The notes under the pieces are model-generated. The model saw only the letters and a program-made list of their open reading frames with translations, made no database searches and was not told the origin of the DNA. A stretch of 64,000 nt of DNA from Setomelanomma holmii (taxonomy: Eukaryota > Ascomycota > Dothideomycetes > Pleosporales > Phaeosphaeriaceae), in assembly GCA_010015745.1 (NCBI GenBank), contig ML978159.1, positions 62,001 through 126,000 of the forward strand, written 5' to 3'. Both the position numbers and the translations under genes were made by a program. The stretch's first letter is position 1. Each line of letters begins with the position of its first letter. Positions 10,458 through 20,851 of this stretch are shown piece after piece.

Positions 10458-10619
10458 TAGACTCCGCAACAAGCAATTAAGTGGGGCTCAGAAGGTCTGG
10501 CTTGACTTGAGTGATTACCTATTTGAGCCTAGTAATTGCCTATAGAGGCTTAAGTCCTACCTAGATAGGTAAGTGGGTCTCTGAAGGTGAACGGATTGAC
10601 TTGCTTGTTGCGGACTGTG
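10458..10619 (-). mobile_element. MITE copy 2 (hAT-type, 162 bp), inverted relative to copy 1
   Basis: Same element as 4553-4714, reverse complemented, 159/162 identical by eye. The flanks are CTAACCGC on the left (10450-10457) and CCAATCCG on the right (10620-10627). The left flank is the exact complement of copy 1's left flank, and the right flank of copy 1's right flank. Confidence 0.9.
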
Positions 10620-10824
10620 CCAATCCGCGGTGAATTGGAGACTCACAACCTCCGTCACCTCTACTCACGATGACCACAAATTCCTACTAACATAGATATA
10701 CTCCCCGCCGCTCTCTTTACAGACAGTCTTTTTAATCCATTGAAATCCCAACTCGCAGTTTACAGTAATTTCTCAAGCTCACATTTTCAACGCTTTGGCA
10801 CGTCCTGATCTGACTCAGTCCATC

Positions 10825-10958
10825 ATGTCGGGTCTCTCCGGCAGCCGCTGAGCATCAAAGTCATCCACTGACTCTAGAGACAAATAATCGAAGCCATTGG
10901 ACGACATGTATGTTACTTCAGACAAGACTGAAGTCACTCCTAGCTAATGATGATGCAG
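10825..10958 (+). promoter_or_regulatory. possible uORF and 5' UTR intron
   Basis: An eight-codon upstream reading frame starts at 10825 (ATG) and ends with TGA at 10849-10851. A good intron candidate follows at 10908-10958 (GTATGT donor, GCTAATG branch-like site, TGCAG acceptor). Both precede the ATG at 10993. This is inference from signals only. Confidence 0.35.
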
Positions 10959-10992
10959 CAAGCACGTCTCGGTCCCAAGCTTCGATTTCCGA

Positions 10993-11376
10993 ATGTCAGC
11001 TTTCAACTCAACCAAGCCATCTCCACTCCAACAAGACCAAGATTCTCCTCCCGATCGGGTTCAGATCAAAGCATCAACCCTAGCGCCCGAGTCAGAGCCA
11101 GCTCCAAAGGACAAGGTGGCGCAAGCTCAGTCAGCTGAGGCCGAGACGACTGCCGATCGACCTCTCACCAAAACTCAAGTGGCTGCAGCTGCGACTCGAG
11201 CTCGCATGATGGAATTTGTGGGTACTCGTCATCGTCAGGGTCGCTCATCAAGCTCAATCGGCACGATTAATTCTGGTCCGAGTCGCTTCAAGGATGACCA
11301 CAAGAAGAACATGGGCGGAGGAGAACAAGATCTGTCACAGTCCAAGGATGTCGAGATAGAGGATCTGCTGGGCTGA
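10993..11376 (+). CDS. small hydrophilic hypothetical protein
   Basis: An uninterrupted 127-aa frame from ATG to TGA. The protein is rich in Ser, Gln, Glu, Lys and Ala, has no signal peptide or membrane segment and is probably largely disordered. A short helix-prone Ala stretch (QVAAAATRARMMEF) lies near residues 61-74, and the C-terminus is acidic (KDVEIEDLLG). I do not recognise a family. Support comes from length, composition and the plausible 5' UTR intron upstream. A non-coding alternative cannot be excluded. Confidence 0.5.
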   Translation: MSAFNSTKPSPLQQDQDSPPDRVQIKASTLAPESEPAPKDKVAQAQSAEAETTADRPLTKTQVAAAATRARMMEFVGTRHRQGRSSSSIGTINSGPSRFKDDHKKNMGGGEQDLSQSKDVEIEDLLG

Positions 11377-11762
11377 ATGTGAAACGCAGCCTTCGAGAGG
11401 TTTGGCAAGCTTGGTGAAGGTGTTCTAGCTCCTAATCAAATGCACGGTTTGATCCTATCACTCTCGCATTAACTCCCCACAAACTTGTTCAGACTTGTCG
11501 AATCGATGCGCATATGTATCGACCGAAGTTGGTTCCTCTTCCATCGAGAGACAGCTAAAATTCACCTTCAGTGACTGGTCCTTCACTGCACGCACTAGAC
11601 CCGTCCGCAAGAGTCGTGTAGCGTCTACAGCGGATGTGAATGAAGTGCTTTGTTTATGCTCCTGTGGATTTGCTACATTTTGTAACCACATTTAGCACCA
11701 ATTACAGAATAGCTGTGTAGAGCTTGATTACTTGTGGGCTTCCTTCAAGATATGAAATCCTC
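11377..11762. other. intergenic, convergent 3' ends
   Basis: Space between the 3' ends of the small hypothetical gene and the first F-box-like gene. Nothing recognised. Confidence 0.6.
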
Positions 11763-12506
11763 TCAAGATTGTGAGGGGACGTCACCGGACCATATCGCTC
11801 GCCACTGGTTCCGGCTCACGAACTTCAGAGGAAAGTCTTTGTCTTGGAAGTCAGGCTCAAAACGCTCCCTACAACAGGCAATATGGGCAGGGAACCGATC
11901 GCGCTTACGCCACCTGGACGGCCACATGATGATTTCAATTGTGCGGATGGCCTCAAGTTGTGCACGAGTGAAGTAGTTCTTAAGCTTCCAGTATTGTGTA
12001 CCCATCTTGATATGACGTGCACGCTTCGCAGGCCGGTACTTCACATGCTTGAGATACTCTTCGGGATCGCTGAAGAAGAATGTGCTCTCGGTGTGAGGGA
12101 AAAGCGCAGCTTCGGAATAGATCTGACGGCACACGCGAAGTAGCGGGAAGCGCTCTCGCAAAATAGGCGCCTTGGCGTAGGTAGAGGAGGCATCTCGATA
12201 AGGAGCCAGATGAAGAGTTTGGTCGCTGAGTGCGTACTTCCAGATCATGGCTCGAATTTCGGCAGGCAGTTGTAGCAGTTCGAAGTCTTGCGCATTCTTG
12301 TCACATCTGATGAAAGTTAGGGAGTTACGAGCGGTAGAACTTCATGCTTACAGTGCTGTCTCATCATCGCTAATGGATGTTAGATCCAGCAGACCGTTCT
12401 TGAACTTCTGGAAGCCGTGCGAGCCACGCTTCGGATGCGAAGAGCTGGCGTCTGTGTTGGACGGTTGGCTGTGGACAGTCCCACGCGGTGACCTGCGCGG
12501 AGCCAT
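11763..12506 (-). CDS. F-box-like/2EXR-type protein, paralogue 1
   Basis: Exons 12506-12352 and 12306-11763 give 232 aa. A basic Ser-rich N-terminus is followed by ELLQLPAEIRAMIWKYAL, the leucine-rich F-box-like/2EXR start found in large fungal families, and then by LLRVCRQIYSEAA, the second family signature. The intron sits just before the motif, at the junction ETAL|CDKNAQ. The molecular role is unknown; F-box likeness suggests protein binding but is not proven. It is the first of three tandem paralogues on this strand, all with the intron at the same place. Confidence 0.85.
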
Positions 12507-13313
12507 CACAGATGGCAATATCCTCGATTCTGGAGCTTGAAGATGCAGAGCAATGTGGTGTTCGTGACAAGCGAGAGCAGTGACGTTGAATATTGTTATT
12601 GCAATAGCACGGACCCGGTCTAAGGTACCAGGTGAGTGAAAGAGGCAGGCACGAACAAGACTGACGTCACACCGTGCAAAAGACGATTGAGAGGCTGCAG
12701 CATGTTTCAACTTATTGCAGAAGCGAGTATCTTGGACTCACCAAAGCACGCTCGAACAACAGTCGAGCTTTTCGCCTGGCATATGAGCTAAATCTTAAAG
12801 TCTTTTGAGCAATCGTGATTGAAGAAGATGAGCAACTAGGATAATTTCTCGGATTACTCAGAGAACAATTGGGAGCACCTGTGCAAACTGACCAAGAGGA
12901 GGAATTTGTTGAGGTCAAGTGTTGCATCGAATGGATAAACAGTGGAATTGCAATTCCAAATTATGGAGCAACTTTTCCGAGCGATAGGAACCAGAGAGAG
13001 TGATGTAAGACCGTGCAGAATGTGCCATGTCAAAACCTCACAGGTGGCTCATTTAGTGGACACCATTCCAGCTATTCCTTCCGTCACGCTGGCAGACAGC
13101 GCCCCCTCGACCATATACGACTCCAGACGCATGGCGCCCGCATTACAAGAGCGCACGGCATTCCAACTGTGAGTTTTTCCCATATCAAATTCATTAGGTT
13201 CGATCGATGTACTACGGCCGTGAGTCAGCACATCTGTGCAGAAATAGTACGGTCCGTCGAGCATACTCGGTGTTGTGGGCTCATGCGGGACACATCCTGC
13301 CAACCTTGGGTGA
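12507..13313. other. intergenic between paralogues 1 and 2
   Basis: Promoter region of paralogue 1 and 3' flank of paralogue 2. Only short unsupported frames. Confidence 0.6.
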
Positions 13314-13985
13314 CTAGCCATGATTATATGCCCTGAGCCAGAAACATTCGCGTTCAAAGATGCGGCATTCAAACTCCTTGCCTTGGAAGAACTCTTCCGC
13401 ATCTTGCATGACTTTGTGTCCAGGGTGAATTGTACCAAAAACACGAGAACTAGGATTGAACAGTGTGATGTGGACTGATTGCAGTATGGAAAGTTGTTTC
13501 CGGGGGAAGCGGCGCGTGATCTCTGGAAGAGTCGAACGTATCCTGATATGCTGTGCAAGCTGGATGTTGCCGAGATTCAGGTGGCGACTGTAGTTTGCGA
13601 TTGTACCGACGTAGAACGTGTTGTACTTGTACGGCATCATGGCAGCCTCTGAGTAGATTTGGCGGCATGTACGGAGCAGCTGGCATCGATCCGTCCACGA
13701 TGCCTCCTTGATAGGCCTAACAGTCGAGAGCCAGACATTTTGGTAGCCAAGTGCGTATCTCCAGATCATAGCTCGAATTTCGGGTGGCAGGCGTAAAAGT
13801 TCCGACTCTTGCGCATTCTTGCTGCAGCTGTTGCCACGTCAGTACCTATCGCAGATGCTTTATATGACATTTCTGACTCACATGGCGACCTCGTCACCGA
13901 TCGGAGTAACATTGAGCAAGCCGGTCTTGAACTTGCGATAGCCGCGCTGTGGACGTTTGCCACGAGAGCGGTCGCCGGTGGTCAT
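13314..13985 (-). CDS. F-box-like/2EXR-type protein, paralogue 2
   Basis: Exons 13985-13882 and 13827-13314 give 205 aa. The N-terminus (MTTGDRSRGKRPQRGYRKFK) resembles that of paralogue 1 in its Arg/Lys content and FK-GLL block. The core motif is ELLRLPPEIRAMIWRYALGY and the second signature LLRTCRQIYSEAA. The intron splits the codon after DEVA in the same position as in paralogue 1, and exon 2 starts with CSKNAQ against CDKNAQ in paralogue 1, so the two arose by gene duplication. Function unknown. Confidence 0.85.
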
Positions 13986-14647
13986 GATTTCAGGAAGCTC
14001 TGTGGGTTTCCGTAAAGGCTACACGTGGTTCTGATGTTGTGTTTTGAGCTCGTATGTGTATTGAAGAGATCAATCGAGCGACTGCAGAATATATAGCCCA
14101 CTCGTGCACCAAGCAAGTGAGAGAAGCACAAATACATGCGCCGCAGGCACAAGTGAGAGACGAGGGCAGGAAACGTAAGCCTTGTGCGGCTAGAGTCCAA
14201 TCGGTATAGATAGAGGAGGGGAGACTGAATGATGCTCTACCGCAAAGTTGGCGACTTCACGCTTGTGTTTCTTGGGACTACACCAAGCCACTTTTGAAGT
14301 ACCCAATGAACCTCACGTTGTGTAGTACATCGTGTTGGTATCCTCGATCGAGACTTTTGTTGAGAGGTTGACTTCTTCCCCAAAGAGGTCCGAAGTGTCG
14401 TGTAGAAATGTCCCGAGGACGGGTCTTCTTCAGCCTCAACTAGGCGTGTAACAGCGATGATGCTATCAAACAAGTGAAGGAATCGTCGATTAACCACGTA
14501 AAATGGAGCATTGAAGGCAACACAATTTAGTTCCAGTGCACAGAAAAGCCGGCCTAGAGTTTACATGAGTCTTTGGAAACATCGAGATTTCCCACTTGCC
14601 TGTGCTCGTCGCCAACATTGTAACTTAAGTCCCATTGTCGCGCTCAT
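13986..14647. other. intergenic between paralogues 2 and 3
   Basis: No supported gene. An 86-aa frame on the minus strand (14237-14497) has no family features. Confidence 0.55.
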
Positions 14648-15340
14648 TCAAGTATCTTCGACAGGGTGAACTGTCACGAGCTTGCCCAACCGTCTCTGTA
14701 TTTCCTCCATGAGTCCGGTTATTGCAGCTGCTGTGATAGTCGAAGACCTGAACGTTATTTCGATCGCTCGAACATGTTGCAGTCCGGCGATGGAAGCGGT
14801 TTCATCAATCAGCCCGTTCCGGCGAAAATCTTCCCACGAAAGTAAGCCAAACTTTACTCTCTGGGCGAGCTTAGCTGTATCGTTGAGACCGAAGTCTCGA
14901 CATGCCCATAGGGTTGCGAACGAGACATCATTCGTCTTGAGAGGCAATGTCGCGGCTTCGAGATATGTTTGACCGCATACACGAAGCACATGAAACCCGT
15001 CCGTAGGCACGACGGGCCGAACTTGTGTAGGGAAGAAGTGGGTATGCATTTGGATGGGATTCGCAGATACTGCGTATCCCCAGATCAACATGCGAATCTC
15101 GGGAATAAGACGTAGAAGAGGCGACGATTGAGCGTTCCTCTTAGTACTGTTTCTGTAAGTGAATGGTAATATATGCGACCTGACTCACACTGCAATGTCC
15201 CCGCCAAAGGATATGACATTATGAAGGCCATTCTTGTTTTTTCGGAAACCGCCTACGCCGCACTTATTCAAGCCACGCACTCCTCTGTTCTTTGGCTGAT
15301 CTGGAGCTCTCGTGTCGGACGAATGTCCCTCAGGAGTCAT
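14648..15340 (-). CDS. F-box-like/2EXR-type protein, paralogue 3 (divergent)
   Basis: Exons 15340-15189 and 15152-14648 give 218 aa. The motif reads PLLRLIPEIRMLIWGYAV and the second signature VLRVCGQTYLEAA, where the Arg-Gln of the other two (CRQIYSEAA) is changed. The intron position (before KRNAQS) is shared with paralogues 1 and 2. The N-terminus again carries an FRKNKNGL block. It is the most diverged member of the tandem set. The ATG at 15340 was preferred over frames further upstream because it starts the conserved basic region. Confidence 0.8.
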
Positions 15341-15850
15341 AATTGAGCAACTTGTGTAGAATGATGTGATGGACGAAACTCCGGTAGGCTCAAGTGAGCT
15401 GATTCGCACTTCATAAATGGAAGACAAACAGCAAGCTTCCAGGTGATTGGCCCACATGAGACTGAATAGACCATGATGGAACTGTCAAGCTATGGCGGCA
15501 AACCACAAATAGAACAAGCAAGTCACCATCGATAGTCGGACTGATACAGCTCAGCAAATGGAGCATAAGCAAAGGCTGCGCGTGGACGTTGCGAAATCGG
15601 CATAGTTAAGGCTTTTCTGTGCAGTATTGTGGAGAGTCCGGCTGAGGTGCATACTGATCCTGAGCCTAGAAGTGGTCCACGGTACAAAAATCCTCATGTC
15701 GTGATTCAGGACAGGAGGGATGGCATGGTCTACATTGTACTCAAGGTATGATTATGTCATGAGTCGGTGCTTCCTACAGCTGCGCGCCGATGTAGGTGGA
15801 ACATTCTTGAGCTCCGCGTCGCATCATCACCACTTGCCTCAACCTTTACC
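15341..15850. other. divergent intergenic region
   Basis: Lies between the start of paralogue 3 and the stomatin-like gene, so it contains both promoters. No RNA gene or repeat seen. Confidence 0.6.
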
Positions 15851-17183
15851 ATGGCGTCGCGCACACGGCTGATAGCCTCCACCGGCTCCAGCTTACTGCG
15901 AAACTCACGGTCGCTCGCGATTGCAAGATCATCACCGCTTGCTGCTGCCTTGGCCACACCATCCGTCCGCAGCTTCTCACAGCTCAACTCGCATGCCGCC
16001 TCCAATAACCCAGCCAGCGTCTTCGGCTCGCTGGGCCAACTAAACTCACAAGCTGGACCGCCCTCCTACTTCTCTTCACACAAGCGACTGCCGACGAACA
16101 CGGTCATTCGCTTCGTCCCGCAACAAACAGCATGGATCGTCGAGCGCATGGGAAAGTTCAACCGCATACTGGAGCCTGGTCTTGCAATCCTTATGCCAGT
16201 CATCGACAGGATAGCTTATGTCAGGAGCTTAAAGGAGAATGCAATCGAGATCCCTAGCCAGAGCGCCATCACCGCTGACAACGTCACCCTGGAGCTGGAC
16301 GGTGTTCTGTACACCAGAGTGTTTGACGCATACAAGGCCAGGTAGGTCAATATGGGACTGTGATTCTCTTCAATCTCTGACTTTGAATAGCTACGGTGTG
16401 GAAGACGCCGAATATGCCATCTCCCAGCTTGCGCAAACCACAATGCGATCCGAAATCGGTCAGCTCTCCCTCGATCACGTCCTGAAAGAGCGCGCCAACC
16501 TGAACGCGAACATCACCGCTGCTATCAACGAGGCCGCCCAGGACTGGGGTGTCACCTGCCTGCGATACGAGATTCGCGACATCCACGCCCCCGAACCTGT
16601 CGTAGAAGCCATGCACCGTCAAGTCACGGCTGAGCGCTCGAAACGTGCTGAGATCTTGGAGTCTGAGGGTCAAAGGCAATCTGCCATCAACATCGCCGAG
16701 GGTAAGAAGCAGTCGGTCATCCTGGCATCCGAGGCGTTGAGGGCAGAGCAGATCAACATGGCAAGCGGAGAGGCGGAAGCAATCCTAGTCAAGGCCCAGG
16801 CTACCGCGAACGGTATCGATGCTGTCGCACGAGCGATTGCACAAGGCGAAGGCGCCGCACAGAACGCCATCTCGCTCTCTGTCGCCGAGAAATACGTCGA
16901 TGCGTTTGCGAACCTGGCCAAGGAAGGCACGAGTGTCATTGTACCTGGAAACGTCGGCGATATTGGTGGCATGATCGCCAGCGCCATGGCAGTATACGGC
17001 AACGTGAACGCCTCGCAAGCGAAGAACGCCTCGGGCAAGCAAATAGAAGGAGGTTCGCACGATACGCAAGCAAGTAAGAAGATTGCTGAGCTGCAAAGCC
17101 GACTCAGCGAGGCCGAGGGTGGAGCAAACCAGGTTCAGAACGAGATCAACAAAGTCATGGACCAGAGGCTGAACAAGAGGTAG
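15851..17183 (+). CDS. stomatin-like protein 2 (SPFH domain, mitochondrial)
   Basis: Exons 15851-16341 and 16391-17183 give 427 aa. The first 60 residues form an Arg/Ser/Ala-rich mitochondrial presequence. The SPFH/band-7 domain runs from about 80 to 280: VPQQTAWIVERMGKFNRILE, then the LDGVLYTRVFDAYKASYGVE stretch across the splice site, then RAEILESEGQRQ. A long alpha-helical tail with a coiled coil (KKIAELQSRLSEAEGG) ends the protein. Family members scaffold the inner membrane, bind cardiolipin and prohibitins and support respiratory complexes. An in-frame 5' extension to 15767 exists, but the ATG at 15851 (ACC ATG G) has the better context and starts the presequence. Confidence 0.95.
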
Positions 17184-17405
17184 AGAGCCTGAACGAATGA
17201 GACGGATACGACACTACTGTACATTATACCTCGCTGCATCAATAGCATAGCCGGACAAGCGAGCGGCGTTGGCAGAGTCTTTGGTTCATTGGGTATGTAA
17301 TCCAAAAGCAGCCTTCTTGACGAGTCTCCTCTCCTTTGCAGGAACTCCACTTCTCGTATGTCTATAGTTGAACAATATCGCTTCATCCTCCTACAACGAA
17401 CCCCT

Positions 17406-18412
17406 TTAGTGTGTCAACCTTTGAACAACCTCAACAATCAACTTGGCACACTCCTCTCCATCTTCCCACACAAAATCATGCCCCCCCTTGATGTCCCTAA
17501 CCTCCAGCACCCTCTTCCCCTCCGCAATATTCGCCTCCTCATCCCCATCTTCCATCACAATACTCCACCCCTCGCGATCCAGCGCAACACACATGACATC
17601 CCTCTGCGCTCTCTCCACCAACTCATCTTCATAACTATGCGCCAGCACCATCAATTTCCCCTCCCGCCACGCCTCGCTACTATACTTGCCCGCCACCGGG
17701 CTCACAGACATGTACACACTACTCGCCTCTCCAAACGCGCCGGTCACTATATCCGAATATATCTGTGCGATGTTCTCTGGACATGCGGGTGGAGAGTGTG
17801 TGCGGAGGAATAAGGGCATATTGTATATCCCTGCTGTTAGGATGAGGGCTTCTGGACCTCCTGCGTGATGTTCATCGCTGGACAGTCCGATCCCGGAAAC
17901 GTATTGAGCAAGTAGTGTTGCGCCGCAGGAGTGCCCGATGCCTATCCATCTCTTGACGCCGTATTCTTTCTTCAGGAAAGAAATGCCCGCTGCGACGTCG
18001 CGGATGTGTGTTGGGTGCGTGGCATTTCTGTCAGCGTCGGTGGGCGAGGATGGATCGGTGGGGTGGCTGGGGTAGGGCGAGAGGCGGTAGTTGAGGGATG
18101 CGTAGCCTGCGATGGAGGGGAGGGAGGTGCGGGGGAGGTGGAATAGGGTGGGGGTGGCGTAGGTGTGGGAGGTTTGGGTTGGGTCGCGCCAGGCGCCGCC
18201 GTGGATGAAGCTGGGGGATGTTAGCATGAGGTGCTTGAAGGTGCCATGGTGAAGTACATCAGCCATAGCGAGGTGTCTGGATTAGACTGTTCTAGAGGCC
18301 GAGGAAGCCATACATCTAGTGTTTGTAGGCGATTTTGACCATCGCTGTAAGGGATGGAAGGCAAGTGCTTGGGATACTCCGACTTGGTGTCGGATGGAGT
18401 GGTGCTTGTCAT
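17406..18412 (-). CDS. BNA7: kynurenine formamidase
   Basis: Exons 18412-18258 and 18210-17406 (GTACTT...CCAG intron) give 319 aa. The enzyme hydrolyses N-formylkynurenine to kynurenine in tryptophan breakdown and de novo NAD synthesis. The oxyanion-hole motif H55-G-G-A-W crosses the splice site (LWLI|FIHGGAW). The nucleophile is S146 in GHSCGA and the catalytic His is H296 in GGHDF, as in the alpha/beta hydrolase kynurenine formamidases. It is cytosolic, with no signal peptide. The symbol is that of the yeast homologue. It converges with the stomatin-like gene. Confidence 0.92.
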
Positions 18413-18860
18413 GTTTCACAAGGAAGTGGCGATGCGACAATTCGCAATGTTTGGCGGGGTCGATCGCGATAAATGACATGCATGGTGGCGTGGAGATCCC
18501 AGGGGCCAACAGCGACACTAACATCAACACTGAAGACAACTTCCTCCAGTATTCAATTGCTTCACTTCATTCTTGACAACACTATATACTGAACATGAAC
18601 CCCATCCCCCAGCTCAATGAGCTATTACAAGACTAATTAACCCGCCCAGCACATGCCAGTGCAAGGCGCCGGTGCGATGCAATGGAAAAGGTATATCAAT
18701 GACAGATCAGAGCTGGCACGACACCACGCTCCTTTTCAATTAGCCTCCTCCTGCCACACGCCCCAATGCCCGAACACTCGGGCGACCCGAGTGCACGAAC
18801 GCGTGGTGTGCCATGTTCTATTCCTCGAGTGCAACGATACTCAAAGCGTGGTGACGACGC
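18413..18860. other. intergenic
   Basis: Promoter side of the kynurenine formamidase gene and 3' flank of the GPI-protein gene. Nothing else recognised. Confidence 0.6.
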
Positions 18861-19479
18861 TTACAAGAACGCCGCGACGAAAGCACCAAGACCGAGAACG
18901 CTTCCAGCGGCCTTGACGTTGGCAGCAGCGCCCGCAGAACCTGAGGCTGATGCGCCCGAGCCAGTAGCTGATGCGCCAGATCCAGAAGCGCGAGTCCCAC
19001 CAGAGCCGGAAGCACCAGCTGAGCCTGAGCCGGACGCGGCAGCAGCGCTGGTCTGGATCTGGACAGTTGTGGAGTTGTTGGCGCTGACAACGACGGTGCG
19101 GGTCTGGTTGAAGGCAGATCCCGTGCCAGGGAGGAGAAGAGTGTGGACACCAGAGCCAACAGCAGGAATGTTAGCGGGCAATGGCTGCGAGGTGACGATT
19201 GCGGGCTGGCCAGGGATGTTGGTGACAACGGAGGGCTGGCTGGGGATCGAGGTGACAGCAGCGGGCTGGCTGGGGATCGAGGTGACAACAGCGGGCTGGC
19301 CAGTCACGACACCGAGGGAGTTGGTGAATTGGAGCTGGGTGGTCTGGGGGTATGGGTCGACCGAGGACTGCGGTGCATTAGTTGGATGATCCGACCAGAC
19401 ATGAGATGGAAGCTAAACTTACGGACTGAGCCGACACCACAGCGGCGAAGACACCAGAATAGAACACTGAGGCGCGCAT
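18861..19479 (-). CDS. GPI-anchored Ser/Ala-rich surface protein with internal repeats
   Basis: Exons 19479-19423 and 19367-18861 give 187 aa. Residues 1-18 form a signal peptide (MRASVFYSGVFAAVVSAQ). A tandem ten-residue repeat follows, about four copies of the form (G/S)QPAVVTSIP. Then come NQTR and NNST N-glycosylation sites, a Ser/Gly/Ala-rich stalk and a hydrophobic C-terminus (GSVLGLGAFVAAFL) typical of a GPI-attachment signal. It should lie on the plasma membrane or cell wall. No enzymatic domain is visible; many ascomycetes carry such proteins of unknown role. Confidence 0.85.
19196..19305. repeat. 30-bp coding tandem repeat
   Basis: DNA-level repeat of about 30 bp, 3-4 copies, encoding the ten-residue repeat of the GPI protein. 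Adjacent copies around 19231-19305 are nearly identical, so copy number may vary between strains. Confidence 0.7.
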
Positions 19480-20851
19480 CTTGAAGTTTGTTGATTAAAA
19501 CGTGTAGCGATTGGTGGTAAGTTGCGTAACGATGGATGGAACTTGTACAAGTAAATGTCAAGTCAACGTTTCGTTCAAACAAACAGTAGCGATAGATTGT
19601 CAAGAGTGAGAGTTGAGTGAGTGGAAAGGCAAGAAAGTCAGCCCAAGCAAGACGCGTCTCCCTTTTATTCGAGCCGGCCTCATTTCCACCACCTGAGCGT
19701 CCCAAGCAAAGCATCGGAGCTAGCCCTTGTCTGCCCTGCGCCCCGGCAACGCGCACCATGCCCCATGTGGTGAGCAATTGTGGAGACAAGCCAATAATAG
19801 CAGCCAGACAGACATCCCGTTGCAGGACGATCTATTCCCTGTGTGGCGAGACGTCCAAAACGCGGAATTTTTCTTGTTAAACCATGAATTGGCTCGTGTT
19901 GTGCCGAGATGATGGCAATGCTGTGTCAGTGCTCTTGACCGTGGTGACTGAAGCCGTGGAGCGAAGAATCGGACGTGTTTCGAGATGGCAGGCTGAGTCT
20001 ATGATGCTGTTAGCAATGCATGACTGATCGCTGTTGCTCATTGTGGCTGCGCAGTCGCGCTGCTGTTCAACGCCACTGCGGTTTCAGAACCATCGTATTC
20101 GATCCCTCTGGTTCCACAACCAGAGCACGTTTCTGTGGGAACAATCACGCCTTGCAGGTGCTTTTTTTGACATCACGTTTTCCCACACCCATGTGCACGC
20201 CTCCTTTCCAGTGTCAAGCATCGGACCGGTGCAAACGTCCTACCAGACTTTGCCCTGGCCCTTTCCCCGACTTCTCAACGTTTCTTCCCCAGCCAATTTC
20301 CAGCCGCACCTGCAGAATCGATAACAACGGGGTGCAGTTTGCCACCATCATCTGTCTTAGATGGTTGCATGCACTTTTCTCGCGTCTATAAACACTAGTG
20401 ACGCGTCCAATACATCCTACAGAAAGCTTAGTAATTCTAGAAATGTCCATGGCCAAGGTGTTTTAAGGCTTCTCGTGTTGCGCTGCGGTGGTGCCTCTGC
20501 GGTGGAGCCATCATGCATTGACGACTAGGGGCCTCGGACGGGTAAAGTTGCCGTCAGGTTAGGGAGGTTGCATCGCTAATTGTTCACGATGGAACAAATT
20601 TCCTCCTTTTCCCCTATAATGTAATGCTTGCAGTTCAACGTAGTAATAGACTATCGACCATCGTGCCCCTTCGAAGCTACGATGGAAACACTATAGAAGA
20701 ATACGTTGGCCTAGAGTGATTGCGCGGCAAAGATGACATGCACTTCAGAATTTGCTCCTTACTCTATGCTTATCCATTGTCGATGATTCGCCCATCAATT
20801 TCTCTCCTGACTGAGCGCTTGCTTCTCTCCAGGTTGCAAATTCCCGACACG
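19480..20851. other. gene-free stretch of 1.4 kb
   Basis: Upstream region of the GPI-protein gene and 3' flank of the 443-aa gene. The open frames here (for example 20020-20391) have no signal, domain or codon pattern that I can support. No tRNA or repeat seen. Confidence 0.55.

Noticed and set aside
4553..10619. One large 6-kb transposon with the two MITE copies as its ends
   Set aside because: The outer flanks GCGGTTAG and CCAATCCG do not match, the inside carries ordinary intron-containing host genes, and the inner flanks pair with the outer ones as expected for an inversion.
18766..19389. 207-aa Pro/Glu-rich plus-strand frame
   Set aside because: Antisense of the low-complexity GPI-protein gene.
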